Notes under the pieces: model-generated
What the model was told of the DNA's origin: nothing
Database searches by the model: none
Seen by the model: only the letters and a program-made list of their open reading frames with translations
Part shown: one piece after another, positions 1-8,496 of the stretch
Numbering within the stretch: position 1 is the first letter of the stretch
Layout: each line of letters opens with the position of its first letter
From: Chryseobacterium sp. Bi04
GTDB taxonomy: Bacteria > Bacteroidota > Bacteroidia > Flavobacteriales > Weeksellaceae
Assembly (NCBI RefSeq): GCF_918698085.1
Contig: NZ_CAKKLP010000002.1
Coordinates: 124,001-188,000 of the forward strand
Length of the DNA: 64,000 nucleotides
Direction of reading: 5' to 3'
Translations under genes and position numbers: made by a program

Positions 1-660
1 CTTACACCGGAACAAGGAATGACAGTTTCCCTAAACGGAGAAAAAAGAATAGCTACAGATTCAGGTTGGAACTTAGGGGTAGGAGCGAGTGCTACTTATC
101 TTCATGTGAAAGATAGAATAGAGTCTGTAACAGTAAGCAGACAGCCTTTGAAATATCAGTACCTTAATCTGAATACATATGAATCCTATTTATTTGAAGC
201 CAATTTCAGAGCACAGAAAAATCAGCTTGCTTTAGCTGCCAATGTAGCATACTATGGGATTGCTAAGCAGTTAAAAGACGGAGGCGCAGTTTCACCTAAC
301 GATTTCTTTTATACACTGGAAGCTAATGCAGTAGTAAATTATACGGTTCCGAATATCAATACTACACTTTCTTTATTCTATAAATATACTGGGAAAACTC
401 AGGAATTTGTATTAACATCTGACTTGAAGAATCCGGAATACAGAATTGGAGAAAGAGATGATTTCCATATGATGAATTTCATTGTAACACAGCCTTTCTT
501 TAAAAACCAGCTGGAATTAAGCCTGGGAGTGAAGAATATTTTTGATGTATCTGCAATAAAAGATACAACACTGCCGGGAAATACACATGAAGCTGCAGAT
601 CCGAATATTAATCTTTTCTATGGCCGAAGTTATCTGGCCAGAGTAAGCTACAATTTTTAA
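1..660 (+). CDS. TonB-dependent outer-membrane receptor, C-terminal part (haem receptor, HmuR-like)
   Basis: The reading frame is open from base 1, so the gene starts outside the window and only about 219 C-terminal residues are visible. They show the alternating polar/aromatic strand pattern of a TonB-receptor beta-barrel and end in the RVSYNF-type last strand with terminal phenylalanine that outer-membrane proteins use for BAM recognition. The stop lies 10 bases before an HmuY-family lipoprotein gene, and haem ABC-transporter genes follow. That context suggests a haem/haemoprotein receptor; specificity is inferred from neighbours because the plug domain and ligand histidines are not in view. 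The methionine at base 19 is internal, not a start. Confidence 0.85.
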   Translation, partial: LTPEQGMTVSLNGEKRIATDSGWNLGVGASATYLHVKDRIESVTVSRQPLKYQYLNLNTYESYLFEANFRAQKNQLALAANVAYYGIAKQLKDGGAVSPNDFFYTLEANAVVNYTVPNINTTLSLFYKYTGKTQEFVLTSDLKNPEYRIGERDDFHMMNFIVTQPFFKNQLELSLGVKNIFDVSAIKDTTLPGNTHEAADPNINLFYGRSYLARVSYNF

Positions 661-670
661 AATTCTAAAA

Positions 671-1774
671 ATGAAAAAAATACTATTTTATCTTATGCTG
701 GGAGTGTCATTGGTATCGCAGTCCTGCATCAATGATAACGAAGATCCGGTACCTGTAGTTCCTTCCGAGGGAGTATCTGTAAAGCCGGATGTAAGAGGCT
801 CTGCACAGCCGAATCAGGTATGGATAGATTTTAGTGATGTAGATCAGAATGGACAACCAAGACAGACAGTGAACAGCCGGACAGACTGGGATCTTGCATT
901 TTATTCAGGGACTGAATTTAAAGTGGTTTTAAATACATCCATCATGATGGCTGCAGCCAAAATTCCCAATATTGCAGATATTGCATCTGTAAAGGAATCT
1001 GATGTGAGCAGTCTAAAAGAGGTAGTACAGGTTGCCAATTTTGATACAGAAAATACCATTTATATTGACGATGTGAAAGGGAACTATCCTTCCAGTCAAA
1101 CCGCGATAGCCGAAATAGATGCTGATCCTGCTAAAAATGCAGTTTATCTTGTGAATTTAGGAAAAGATATCTACAAAGGAAGCATTGCTGTAGGATCTAC
1201 CATAGCTGGAGGAGATGAAAGAGGCTGGATGAAAATACAGGTGACAAGACAGGCTAATGATTACAAAGTACGATACGGAGATATCAACGCTGTTGGCAGT
1301 GCAATAAAAGAGGTTATAATCAAGAAAAATAATGCCTATAACTTTACTTTCTTCAATTCAAAAACAGGTAAGGAAGTAGCGATTCAGCCTGAGAAAGATA
1401 AATGGGACATCAGTTTCTCTGTATTTACCAATATTGTTCAGGGCGCAGGAAGCTACGTGAATTCAGATTTTGTAACCATTAATAACGTTGCTAAAGTAGG
1501 AGCTTATGAGGTGAAATTAACATCCGGATCCGCTGTAGAAGTTTATAATAAATTTAAAAAAGCTGATGTGGATGATTCAAAATTGGTGTATAACGAACAG
1601 AGAGTAATCGGAGGAAACTGGAGAGAAGTAGGACCTTCCGGATCTAAAGTAAAAGGAGATGTGTTTTATATCATTAAAGATGCATCAGGAGCTTATTTTA
1701 AGCTAAGATTTGTACAACTTACCGATGACAAAGGAGAAAGAGGACATCCGATGTTCCAGTATAAAGCATTATAA
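671..1774 (+). CDS. hmuY: HmuY-family haem-binding lipoprotein
   Basis: A 367-residue protein with a lipoprotein signal (MKKILFYLML..., lipobox ending SQSC near residue 19), so it is probably anchored in the outer membrane facing outward, as HmuY proteins are. The block around residues 70-90 (TDWDLAFYSGTEFKVVLNTS) is characteristic of the HmuY family, which captures haem from host haemoproteins and passes it to the partner TonB receptor. Family members are often near 200-220 aa; this one is longer, with a second WDISFSVF-type block around residues 244-251 that suggests an internal duplication. It follows the receptor gene by 10 bases, so the two are co-transcribed. The haem-ligand histidines of Porphyromonas HmuY cannot be assigned from sequence alone. 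Confidence 0.85.
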   Translation: MKKILFYLMLGVSLVSQSCINDNEDPVPVVPSEGVSVKPDVRGSAQPNQVWIDFSDVDQNGQPRQTVNSRTDWDLAFYSGTEFKVVLNTSIMMAAAKIPNIADIASVKESDVSSLKEVVQVANFDTENTIYIDDVKGNYPSSQTAIAEIDADPAKNAVYLVNLGKDIYKGSIAVGSTIAGGDERGWMKIQVTRQANDYKVRYGDINAVGSAIKEVIIKKNNAYNFTFFNSKTGKEVAIQPEKDKWDISFSVFTNIVQGAGSYVNSDFVTINNVAKVGAYEVKLTSGSAVEVYNKFKKADVDDSKLVYNEQRVIGGNWREVGPSGSKVKGDVFYIIKDASGAYFKLRFVQLTDDKGERGHPMFQYKAL

Positions 1775-1795
1775 GAAATCAAATAATCATATATC

Positions 1796-1858
1796 ATGAA
1801 ATTGTCATTAACGAAATTCTCCGGTAAACAAAGGAAGACGAGGATGGCAGTTGCATAG
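1796..1858 (+). CDS. Possible 20-residue basic small ORF between hmuY and the binding-protein gene
   Basis: An ATG at 1796 opens a 20-codon frame ending in TAG at 1858: MKLSLTKFSGKQRKTRMAVA. It is strongly basic, sits in the 109-base gap between the HmuY gene and the next lipoprotein gene, and ends 25 bases before that gene's start. It could be a translated leader, a coupling ORF, the remnant of a lost gene, or chance. I recognise no family. Confidence 0.2.
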   Translation: MKLSLTKFSGKQRKTRMAVA

Positions 1859-1883
1859 ACCTAGAAAAAATAAATCTGTACAT

Positions 1884-2762
1884 ATGAAAAAATTCATCCT
1901 TGCAGCTTCTGTTCTTATAGCAGTATATTCTTGCAAAAAAGAAGAAGGAGCTAAAAAAGAAAATACAACGGAAGCTGCATCTGAAGCTCCAAAAAGTAAT
2001 AATAAAATTGTAACATTAAGCGGTGGAATCACCGAAATCGTAAGTGCTTTAGGGCATGAAAAAGAAATCGTGGGAACTGATGTTACCAGTACATATCCTG
2101 AAAGTTTAAAAGCTACAGCTAAAAACCTGGGCCATGTAAGATCAATGACTATTGAACCTATCATGGCGGTAGGCCCCACTTTAATCCTGGCTTCTGATAA
2201 AGATATCAATCCGGAATTATTGGGGAAAATCAATTCTTCAGGAATCAAAGCAGAAGTATTCAAGCAGGAGTACTCGGTAGACGGTACCAAAAAGCTGATT
2301 GAAGAAGTGGCAAAAGCAATTGGAAACACAGAATACCAAAAGCTGAATGACAAGATTGACGCAGATCTGAAACAAGTACAGCCTATTGCTAAGAAACCTA
2401 AAGTATTATTTATCTACGCAAGAGGAAACATGCTGATGGTAGCCGGTAAAAATACACCAATGGCTTCCCTGATCAGCCTTGCAGGAGGAGAAAATGCAGT
2501 TACTGAATTTGAAGATTTCAAACCGTTAACTCCGGAAGCTGTGGTAAAAGCCAATCCTGATGTATTATTTTTCTTTACAACAGGTTTACAGGGAGCAGGA
2601 GGAAACGAAGGAGCACTTAAGATGCCGGGAGTATCCCAAACCACTGCAGGGAAAAATAAAAAGATCATTGCAATGGACGGAGGTTTAGTTTCAGGTTTTG
2701 GGCCGAGACTAGGAGAAGCAGCAGTTGGATTAAATAAACTTTTAATTGAGAACACAAAGTAA
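1884..2762 (+). CDS. hmuT: Haem ABC transporter substrate-binding lipoprotein
   Basis: The start chosen is ATG 1884, which begins a clear lipoprotein signal (MKKFILAASVLIAVYSC, lipidated Cys17) and gives 292 aa; an upstream TTG at 1851 only adds a basic tail before the signal. The Lys/Glu/Ala/Ser-rich linker to about residue 40 is a typical lipoprotein spacer. The rest is the BtuF/HmuT-type bilobal fold: KIVTLSGGITEIVSALG at the start of lobe 1, a helical backbone near residues 130-155, and LMVAGKNTPMASLISLAGGENA in lobe 2. It should bind haem in the periplasm and deliver it to the permease and ATPase encoded next. The stop overlaps the permease start, indicating translational coupling. Confidence 0.85.
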   Translation: MKKFILAASVLIAVYSCKKEEGAKKENTTEAASEAPKSNNKIVTLSGGITEIVSALGHEKEIVGTDVTSTYPESLKATAKNLGHVRSMTIEPIMAVGPTLILASDKDINPELLGKINSSGIKAEVFKQEYSVDGTKKLIEEVAKAIGNTEYQKLNDKIDADLKQVQPIAKKPKVLFIYARGNMLMVAGKNTPMASLISLAGGENAVTEFEDFKPLTPEAVVKANPDVLFFFTTGLQGAGGNEGALKMPGVSQTTAGKNKKIIAMDGGLVSGFGPRLGEAAVGLNKLLIENTK

Positions 2763-3786
2763 ACTATACTTTTATCTTACTATTAGTGCAGTGCTGCTTG
2801 CTATAATAGCAGTACTGTCACTTAATACGGGAGTCTATGACTTTGGCGGAAATTCTGCATTCAAAGTACTGTGGCAGTTTATAAAAGGAGATCCCAATTT
2901 ATCTTTAAGCGATAAATATGTGGTTTGGGATGTACGGGCAGCCAGAATTATTATGGCTATTTTAATAGGAAGTATGCTGTCAGTTTCAGGAACAAGTCTG
3001 CAGGGGCTGTTCAAGAATCCTCTGGCAACGGGAGATTTAATAGGGCTTACATCGGGAGCTACACTACTGGCAGCAATTGCGATTGTTTTAGGAGGGCATT
3101 TCAAAGAATATCTTCCTGAAGCCGTACAATTCTCACTGGTAGGAATCTCGGCTTTTATAGGATCTTTTTTATCAATGATGTTGGTGTACAGGATTTCAAC
3201 AAGCGGAGGAAAAACCAATGTGGTAATGATGCTGTTGACGGGAGTTGCCATTACGGCAATTGGATTCTCTATTACCGGATTCCTGATCTATATTTCAAAA
3301 GATGAGCAGCTAAGGGATTTGACATTCTGGAATTTAGGAAGCCTGGCAGCAGCTACGTGGACGAAAAATATTATTTTGGGGGTCGTTTTAATCATTGCTT
3401 ACATTATTCTGCTTCCAAAAGGAAAGGCTTTCAATGCCATGATGCTGGGAGAAAAAGATGCGCAACATTTGGGAATCAATGTAGAAAAGCTGAAAAAGCA
3501 GATTATTATTATCGTAGCTTTGATGGTGGGAACCTGCGTTGCATTCTCAGGAACCATTGGTTTTGTAGGTCTTATTGTACCTTATATTTTAAGACTTTTA
3601 TTCAAATCCAATTATGCATTTATTCTGCCATTATCAGCCCTATGTGGAAGTATCTTACTTTTAACAGCAGATACCTTCAGCAGAAGTATTGTAGCACCTT
3701 CAGAATTGCCGATAGGAATCCTTACCGCTTTAATGGGAGGACCTATTTTTATCGCTATTTTAGTTAAATTTAAAAAAGCACTCTAA
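2746..3786 (+). CDS. hmuU: Haem ABC transporter permease, FecCD family
   Basis: A 346-aa polytopic inner-membrane protein of the FecCD/BtuC family, which forms the homodimeric channel of haem, cobalamin and siderophore importers. Recognisable segments are the first helix (LYFYLTISAVLLAIIAVLSL), VWDVRAARIIMAILIGSMLSVSG, GTSLQGLFKNPLATGDLIG and, near residues 265-285, GTIGFVGLIVPYILRLL, which leads into the coupling region. The start is TTG at 2746, overlapping the previous gene by 17 bases; no ATG is available before the conserved first helix. The stop TAA shares its last base with the next gene's ATG. Substrate assignment to haem rests on HmuY upstream and the haem-degrading factor downstream. 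Confidence 0.88.
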   Translation: MRTQSKLYFYLTISAVLLAIIAVLSLNTGVYDFGGNSAFKVLWQFIKGDPNLSLSDKYVVWDVRAARIIMAILIGSMLSVSGTSLQGLFKNPLATGDLIGLTSGATLLAAIAIVLGGHFKEYLPEAVQFSLVGISAFIGSFLSMMLVYRISTSGGKTNVVMMLLTGVAITAIGFSITGFLIYISKDEQLRDLTFWNLGSLAAATWTKNIILGVVLIIAYIILLPKGKAFNAMMLGEKDAQHLGINVEKLKKQIIIIVALMVGTCVAFSGTIGFVGLIVPYILRLLFKSNYAFILPLSALCGSILLLTADTFSRSIVAPSELPIGILTALMGGPIFIAILVKFKKAL

Positions 3787-4559
3787 TGATCAAGGCCCAT
3801 CAGATTAATTATAAGCATAAAGATTTTCATATCCTGGATGGAGTAGATGTCTCTCTGGAGTATGGCGAATTTCTGGCAATTGTAGGTTCAAATGGAGCCG
3901 GAAAGTCCAGCCTGCTAAGTGTTTTGGCAGATGAAGTGAGAGTCGGAAAACAAAAAGTCTTATTTAAGAACAAACCCATCAGTGAATGGAATGTAAAAGA
4001 ACTTTCAAAGCATAAGGCCAAATTTTCCCAACACAACAGCAATGATATTCCTCTGGAAGTAAAAGATGTTGTAATGATGGGAAGATATCCCTACTTTGAT
4101 TCCCAACCCGGAAAAGAAGACCTTGAAGCGATGAATAATATGATGTACGAAACAGATGTTTTTCACCTTAAAGACAGGGAATATAACACGCTTTCCGGAG
4201 GAGAAAAACAACGGGTACACCTTTCCCGTGTGATGGCTCAGCTACAGAATGATATTGCTCATACACTGATGTTTCTGGATGAACCTTTGAATAATCTGGA
4301 TGTAAAACACCAGTATAAAGCGTTAGATATTATCAAAAAATTTACACAAAAAGCCAATAGTGCGATTGTTGTTTTACATGACCTGAACCTTGCTGCACAA
4401 TTTGCAGATAAGATTTTACTGATGAAATCAGGAAGAGTTTCTGCGTATGGAACACCACAGGAAGTTTTTACAGCTGAAAATATAAGCGATGCCTATAATT
4501 TCCCGTGTACCATCTGCGAACATCCCATTACTAATAACCCAATGATCATTTTTGGATAA
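3786..4559 (+). CDS. hmuV: Haem ABC transporter ATP-binding protein
   Basis: A 257-aa ABC ATPase with all core motifs: Walker A GSNGAGKSS near residues 34-42, signature LSGGEKQRVHLSR near 137-149, Walker B LMFLDEP and H-loop VVLHDLN. It matches the HmuV/BtuD subgroup in length and in the C-terminal pattern following the H-loop. It energises the permease encoded immediately upstream, whose stop overlaps this start by one base. It acts on the cytoplasmic face of the inner membrane. Nothing unusual is seen. Confidence 0.9.
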   Translation: MIKAHQINYKHKDFHILDGVDVSLEYGEFLAIVGSNGAGKSSLLSVLADEVRVGKQKVLFKNKPISEWNVKELSKHKAKFSQHNSNDIPLEVKDVVMMGRYPYFDSQPGKEDLEAMNNMMYETDVFHLKDREYNTLSGGEKQRVHLSRVMAQLQNDIAHTLMFLDEPLNNLDVKHQYKALDIIKKFTQKANSAIVVLHDLNLAAQFADKILLMKSGRVSAYGTPQEVFTAENISDAYNFPCTICEHPITNNPMIIFG

Positions 4560-4561
4560 CC

Positions 4562-5212
4562 ATGGAAAAAGAAGAATTAAAAATCCTCGCCCATAACCTT
4601 GCCAATCCCCAAGGTGAAAAAGGCATTGAAATCGGTGAAATGATGAATGCTTCCAATATAGGGATGACCCTGGAAAGCATTAAAGCACTTGTGATAGAAG
4701 ATGATGAATGTATTCTTGAGATCGGACATGGAAATGCTGCACACGTGAAGAGTATTATAAGCTTAGCTCATAATATAAGATACACAGGAATTGATATTTC
4801 TGAAACAATGTACTACGAGGCCAGAAGGCTCAATGAAGCATTTGAAGACCAGGCAGATTTTGTTTTGTATGAAGGCAGCATACTCCCTTTTAAAGATCAG
4901 ACTTTTAATAAAATATTTACGGTCAATACCGTTTACTTTTGGGAGAATCCTGTAGCATTTTTAAATGAGATCTACAGAGTTTTAAAAGACGACGGAACCT
5001 TTGTTCTTACGTTCGCGCAAAAAGATTTCATGGAAAAATTACCGTTTACAGCTTATGATTTTAAGCTCTACAATAATTCAGAGATGGAAGAATTGATTTC
5101 CCAAAGTCATTTTAAAAGAATGAAAACTTCCGAAAAAGAAGAAGAGATAAAAAGCAAAACAGGAGAAGAAACAATACAGAGAATTTATACAGTTTTAACC
5201 ATAAAAAAATAA
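4562..5212 (+). CDS. Class I SAM-dependent methyltransferase embedded in the haem operon
   Basis: A 216-aa protein with a Rossmann methyltransferase core: ILEIGHGNAAHV (motif I, the usual GxGxG reduced to GHGNA), TGIDISETM (motif II with the acidic ribose-binding residue), EGSILPFKDQTFNKIF (motif post-I/II) and IYRVLKDDGTFVLTF (motif III). It resembles UbiE/COQ5-type small-molecule methyltransferases but lacks the MenG/UbiE signatures; a genuine MenG/UbiE lies at 50925. It begins 2 bases after hmuV and ends 4 bases before hmuS, so it belongs to the haem operon. A role in haem or porphyrin-product modification is possible from context but not shown. Confidence 0.8.
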   Translation: MEKEELKILAHNLANPQGEKGIEIGEMMNASNIGMTLESIKALVIEDDECILEIGHGNAAHVKSIISLAHNIRYTGIDISETMYYEARRLNEAFEDQADFVLYEGSILPFKDQTFNKIFTVNTVYFWENPVAFLNEIYRVLKDDGTFVLTFAQKDFMEKLPFTAYDFKLYNNSEMEELISQSHFKRMKTSEKEEEIKSKTGEETIQRIYTVLTIKK

Positions 5213-5216
5213 ATAA

Positions 5217-6245
5217 ATGAGCACAATAGTTAATGACTTAAAGGAAAAATGGGAGGCTCTGAAAGCAGAAAATCCACATGTAAGAATAAGAAATGCAGCC
5301 GCTCAATTGGGAGTAAGTGAGGCAGAATTATTAGCAACCGGTGTAGGTGAGGGAGTAACTGTTTTGAAACCGGAATTTCCAGGTATTCTGACAGAAGCCG
5401 GCCAGCTGGGGAAAGTAATGGCCCTTACCCGTAATGATGAATGTGTTCATGAAAGAAAAGGAACTTATCTGAATGGTGATTTCAGCAGTCCGCACGCACA
5501 GCTTTTTGTAGGTGAAGATATTGACCTTAGAATTTTCCTGAACCACTGGAAATTTGCTTTTGCAGTAGTGGAAGGAGATAAAAAAAGCCTTCAGTTCTTT
5601 GGTAAAGACGGATTGGCACTGCACAAGATCTATTTGACTAAAGATAGTAATGACTCAGCTTTTGATGATATTGTTGAGAAATTTAAAGCTGAAGATCAGA
5701 ATCAGGCTTTTGAATTTGAAGCAGTAGTACCGAAACAGGCAGAAAAAGCTGATGCTGAAATTGATGTGGAAGGATTTAAAAAAGCATGGACAGAATTAAA
5801 AGATACTCACGATTTCTTTATGATGACAAGAAAATTCGGAGTAAGCAGAACACAAGCTTTACGATTGGCTCCGGAAGGATTTGCCAAAAAAATTGACAAT
5901 TCTAAAGTGGTGAATGTTCTTGAAGATGCTTCTGAAAAAAATACACCGATCATGGCATTTGTAGGAAACAGAGGAATTATTCAGATCCATACCGGAAATG
6001 TAAAGAAAACACTTTGGCATCAGCAATGGTTCAATGTAATGGATCCAGATTTCAACCTGCACCTTGATGTAACGAAGATTGCAGAAGCATGGATCGTGAA
6101 AAAACCAACTGAAGACGGTGAGGTAACAGCAATTGAAGTATTCAATGCAGACGGAGATTTTATCGTTCAGTTCTTTGGAAAAAGAAAACCGGGGATTCCA
6201 GAATTACAAGAATGGAAAGACCTTGTTGCAGAATTAGAAAAGTAA
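5217..6245 (+). CDS. hmuS: Haemin-degrading factor, HemS/ChuS/HmuS family
   Basis: A 342-aa cytoplasmic protein with the tandem two-repeat structure of the HemS/ChuS/HmuS family. Repeat 1 spans roughly residues 1-165 and repeat 2 roughly 180-342; each begins with an RIRNAAAQLGVSEAELLATG- or TRKFGVSRTQALRLAPEG-like helical pair and contains an H-x-Q/H-x-W beta-strand region (NHWKFAF and LWHQQWFNV). Family members bind haem after import and either degrade it with release of iron or act as chaperones. It is the last gene of the co-directional hmu cluster and is followed by a hairpin terminator. It is not the CobN-like protein called HmuS in Porphyromonas. Confidence 0.88.
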   Translation: MSTIVNDLKEKWEALKAENPHVRIRNAAAQLGVSEAELLATGVGEGVTVLKPEFPGILTEAGQLGKVMALTRNDECVHERKGTYLNGDFSSPHAQLFVGEDIDLRIFLNHWKFAFAVVEGDKKSLQFFGKDGLALHKIYLTKDSNDSAFDDIVEKFKAEDQNQAFEFEAVVPKQAEKADAEIDVEGFKKAWTELKDTHDFFMMTRKFGVSRTQALRLAPEGFAKKIDNSKVVNVLEDASEKNTPIMAFVGNRGIIQIHTGNVKKTLWHQQWFNVMDPDFNLHLDVTKIAEAWIVKKPTEDGEVTAIEVFNADGDFIVQFFGKRKPGIPELQEWKDLVAELEK

Positions 6246-6264
6246 TAATTAGATGATTTGAATG

Positions 6265-6296
6265 GGCCGTTTTGTTTTGTAAGATTCAAAGCGGTC
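6265..6296 (+). terminator. Terminator of the haem operon
   Basis: Ten-base arms GGCCGTTTTG and CAAAGCGGTC pair with two G-U wobbles around a 12-base loop and are followed by TTTTC. It lies 20 bases after the hmuS stop. Confidence 0.7.
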
Positions 6297-6413
6297 TTTT
6301 CATTATGAGTTTTGACAGCACGATGAGAATGCAAAATAAGTAGGCTTTCAAATTTACTTTTTTACGATTCTTTGTGCCAAAATATTTGTGTAATTTGTGG
6401 TTAAATATATAAA

Positions 6414-7286
6414 ATGAAGAATATTCTTATGGCGATTTTGCTTTCAGGGTTCTGTACACTTAGTGCACAGGATTTTAAAGCATATCAGTTTTATGATAAA
6501 AAAAGAAAGGAGGTAAAGACCGATAAAATAGTCAAAGAACTGGCGGATTATGATGTGGTCTTCTTTGGTGAAAACCATAACAGTTCTATCAATCACTGGC
6601 TTCAGCTGAAAATTACCGAAGCTCTGTTTGAAAAGAAAAACGGACAGCTTATTTTGGGAGCCGAAATGTTTGAAAGAGACAACCAATCTCAGCTCAACCA
6701 ATATTTAAATGGGAAATTAGATGCTAAAACACTCAAAGATTCAGCCCGTTTATGGAATAACTATGCCACAGATTACAAACCTCTGGTTGATTTTGCCAAA
6801 AATAAAAAGCTGAATTTTGTGGCCACTAATATTCCAAGAAGATATGCTTCCCAGACCGCAAAAGAGGGACTTGAGTCGTTGAACAAATTAAGCGAAAAAG
6901 AAAAAATGTATATTGCTCAGCTACCGATCAAAGTAACACTGGATACTCCGGGATATCAGGAGATGAAAGCGATGATGGGCGATCATGCCGAAGGAACTAA
7001 AGTGATGAATTTTATTTCAGCACAGGCTACAAAAGATGCTACGATGGCGGAATCTATTCTGAAAAACTTTCAGGCCGGAAAAACCTTTATCCATTATAAC
7101 GGAAACTACCATAGCAAAGAGTTTGGTGGAATTTATTGGTATATCAAACAGAAGAACCCGAATCTTAAAATGGCGGTGATCTCAGTGTTTGAATCTGAAA
7201 ATCCGGAGCTTAAAGTTCCCGAAAAAGAGTATGTCCCGACAGATTTTAATCTGATTATCCCAAGTGATATGACGAAGACTTTTTAA
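6414..7286 (+). CDS. ChaN-family haem-binding/iron-regulated protein
   Basis: A 290-aa secreted protein with a type I signal peptide (cleavage after LSAQ near residue 19). The domain is ChaN (haem-binding uptake family): DYDVVFFGENHNSSINHW near residues 46-63 contains the conserved FGE-H-N motif, and GAEMFERDNQ near 82-91 the second conserved acidic block. ChaN of Campylobacter is an outer-membrane lipoprotein binding two stacked haems; here no lipobox is present, so the protein is probably periplasmic. It is separated from hmuS by a terminator and 168 bases, so it is likely transcribed on its own, but the neighbourhood supports a haem/iron role. There is no obvious terminator before the repeat array downstream other than the hairpins in the array itself. 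Confidence 0.82.
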   Translation: MKNILMAILLSGFCTLSAQDFKAYQFYDKKRKEVKTDKIVKELADYDVVFFGENHNSSINHWLQLKITEALFEKKNGQLILGAEMFERDNQSQLNQYLNGKLDAKTLKDSARLWNNYATDYKPLVDFAKNKKLNFVATNIPRRYASQTAKEGLESLNKLSEKEKMYIAQLPIKVTLDTPGYQEMKAMMGDHAEGTKVMNFISAQATKDATMAESILKNFQAGKTFIHYNGNYHSKEFGGIYWYIKQKNPNLKMAVISVFESENPELKVPEKEYVPTDFNLIIPSDMTKTF

Positions 7287-7315
7287 TTTCTGGTAAATCG
7301 TAAGGATTTAATCAG

Positions 7316-8430
7316 AGTCTTTGTCCTTCCGTAGGAATCCAGCCTGAAAGAATAAGCGGGATTTAGATTCCTATGGAATGACACACGTCATGTAAAGTTT
7401 TAATTTGTAAACTCAAAAATAGATCAATAAAAACGGGCTTTAGTCCGTTTTTATTACTATGTAGTACCGTTCATAGGATATTAATTATTAAGATTCTACC
7501 TATGCATAATCTTTGTTCATTCTGTAGGAATCCAGCCCGAAAGAATAAAGCGGGATTTAGATTCCTATGGAATGGCACACGTCATGTAAAGTTTTAATTT
7601 GTAAAACTCAAAAAATAGATCAATAAAAACGGGCTTTAGTCCGTTTTTATTACTATGTAGTACTGTTCATAGGATATTAATTATTAAGATTCTACCTATG
7701 CATAATCTTTGTTCATTCCGTAGGAATCCAGCCTGAAAGAATAAGCGGGATTTAGATTCCTATGGAATGACACACGTCATGTAAAGTTTTAATTTGTAAA
7801 CTCAAAAATAGATCAATAAAAACGGGCTTTAGTCCGTTTTTATTACTATGTAGTACCGTTCATAGGATATTAATTATTAAGATTCTACCTATGCATAATC
7901 TTTGTTCATTCTGTAGGAATCCAGCCCGAAAGAATAAAGCGGGATTTAGATTCCTATGGAATGGCACACGTCATGTAAAGTTTTAATTTGTAAAACTCAA
8001 AAAATAGATCAATAAAAACGGGCTTTAGTCCGTTTTTATTACTATGTAGTACTGTTCATAGGATATTAATTATTAAGATTCTACCTATGCATAATCTTTG
8101 TTCATTCCGTAGGAATCCAGCCTGAAAGAATAAGCGGGATTTAGATTCCTATGGAATGACACACGTCATGTAAAGTTTTAATTTGTAAACTCAAAAATAG
8201 ATCAATAAAAACGGGCTTTAGTCCGTTTTTATTACTATGTAGTACCGTTCATAGGATATTAATTATTAAGATTCTACCTATGCATAATCTTTGTTCATTC
8301 TGTAGGAATCCAGCCTGAAAGATTAAAACGGGATTTAAATTCCTGTGGAATGTTTATTGTGTAAGGTTTTAATTTATACAACCAGAAAAAATATCAATAG
8401 AAACAGGCTTTAGCCTGTTTTTTTGTATAC
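7316..8430. repeat. Non-coding tandem array, alternating 193/196-bp units (389-bp higher-order repeat)
   Basis: Six copies start (at GTAGGAATCC) at 7331, 7524, 7720, 7913, 8109 and 8302, so spacings alternate 193, 196, 193, 196, 193. Type A units (7331, 7720, 8109) read CAGCCTGAAAG, AATGACACACG and GTACCGTTC. Type B units (7524, 7913) read CAGCCCGAAAG, AATGGCACACG and GTACTGTTC, with three extra A residues. By eye all A copies are identical to each other and so are the B copies; the last copy is degenerate. Each unit holds a 13-bp stem with one wobble (TTCCGTAGGAATC ... GATTCCTATGGAA, 7327-7378 in the first) and a terminator-like hairpin ACGGGC-TTTA-GTCCGT followed by T residues. No reading frame of note runs through it. 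Confidence 0.9.
8401..8420 (+). terminator. Perfect hairpin terminator in the last, diverged repeat copy
   Basis: AAACAGGC-TTTA-GCCTGTTT followed by six T residues. It occupies the same place as the ACGGGC-TTTA-GTCCGT hairpin of the earlier units but with a compensated base pair (G-C replaced by A-T) and a G-U improved to G-C. Confidence 0.7.
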
Positions 8431-8471
8431 AGATTCCAATGGCTTTAGCCAAAACTTAAGATTACATTATT

Positions 8472-8479
8472 TACCTTTG
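8472..8479 (+). promoter_or_regulatory. -7 promoter element upstream of the deformylase-like gene
   Basis: TACCTTTG matches the Bacteroidetes TAnnTTTG -7 consensus 17 bases before the ATG at 8497. No convincing TTG -33 element is seen 19-21 bases upstream. Confidence 0.45.
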
Positions 8480-8496
8480 TACAACATTCAATCCAT

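Noticed and set aside
1808-2353. Minus-strand ORF of 181 codons
   Set aside because: It is antisense to the haem-binding lipoprotein gene, which has clear family motifs and a lipoprotein signal.
4562-5212. Second UbiE/MenG
   Set aside because: It lacks the family N-terminal and PDS motifs, which are present in the gene at 50925.
7316-8430. CRISPR array
   Set aside because: The repeats are 193-196 bp, contiguous and without unique spacers; no cas genes are present.
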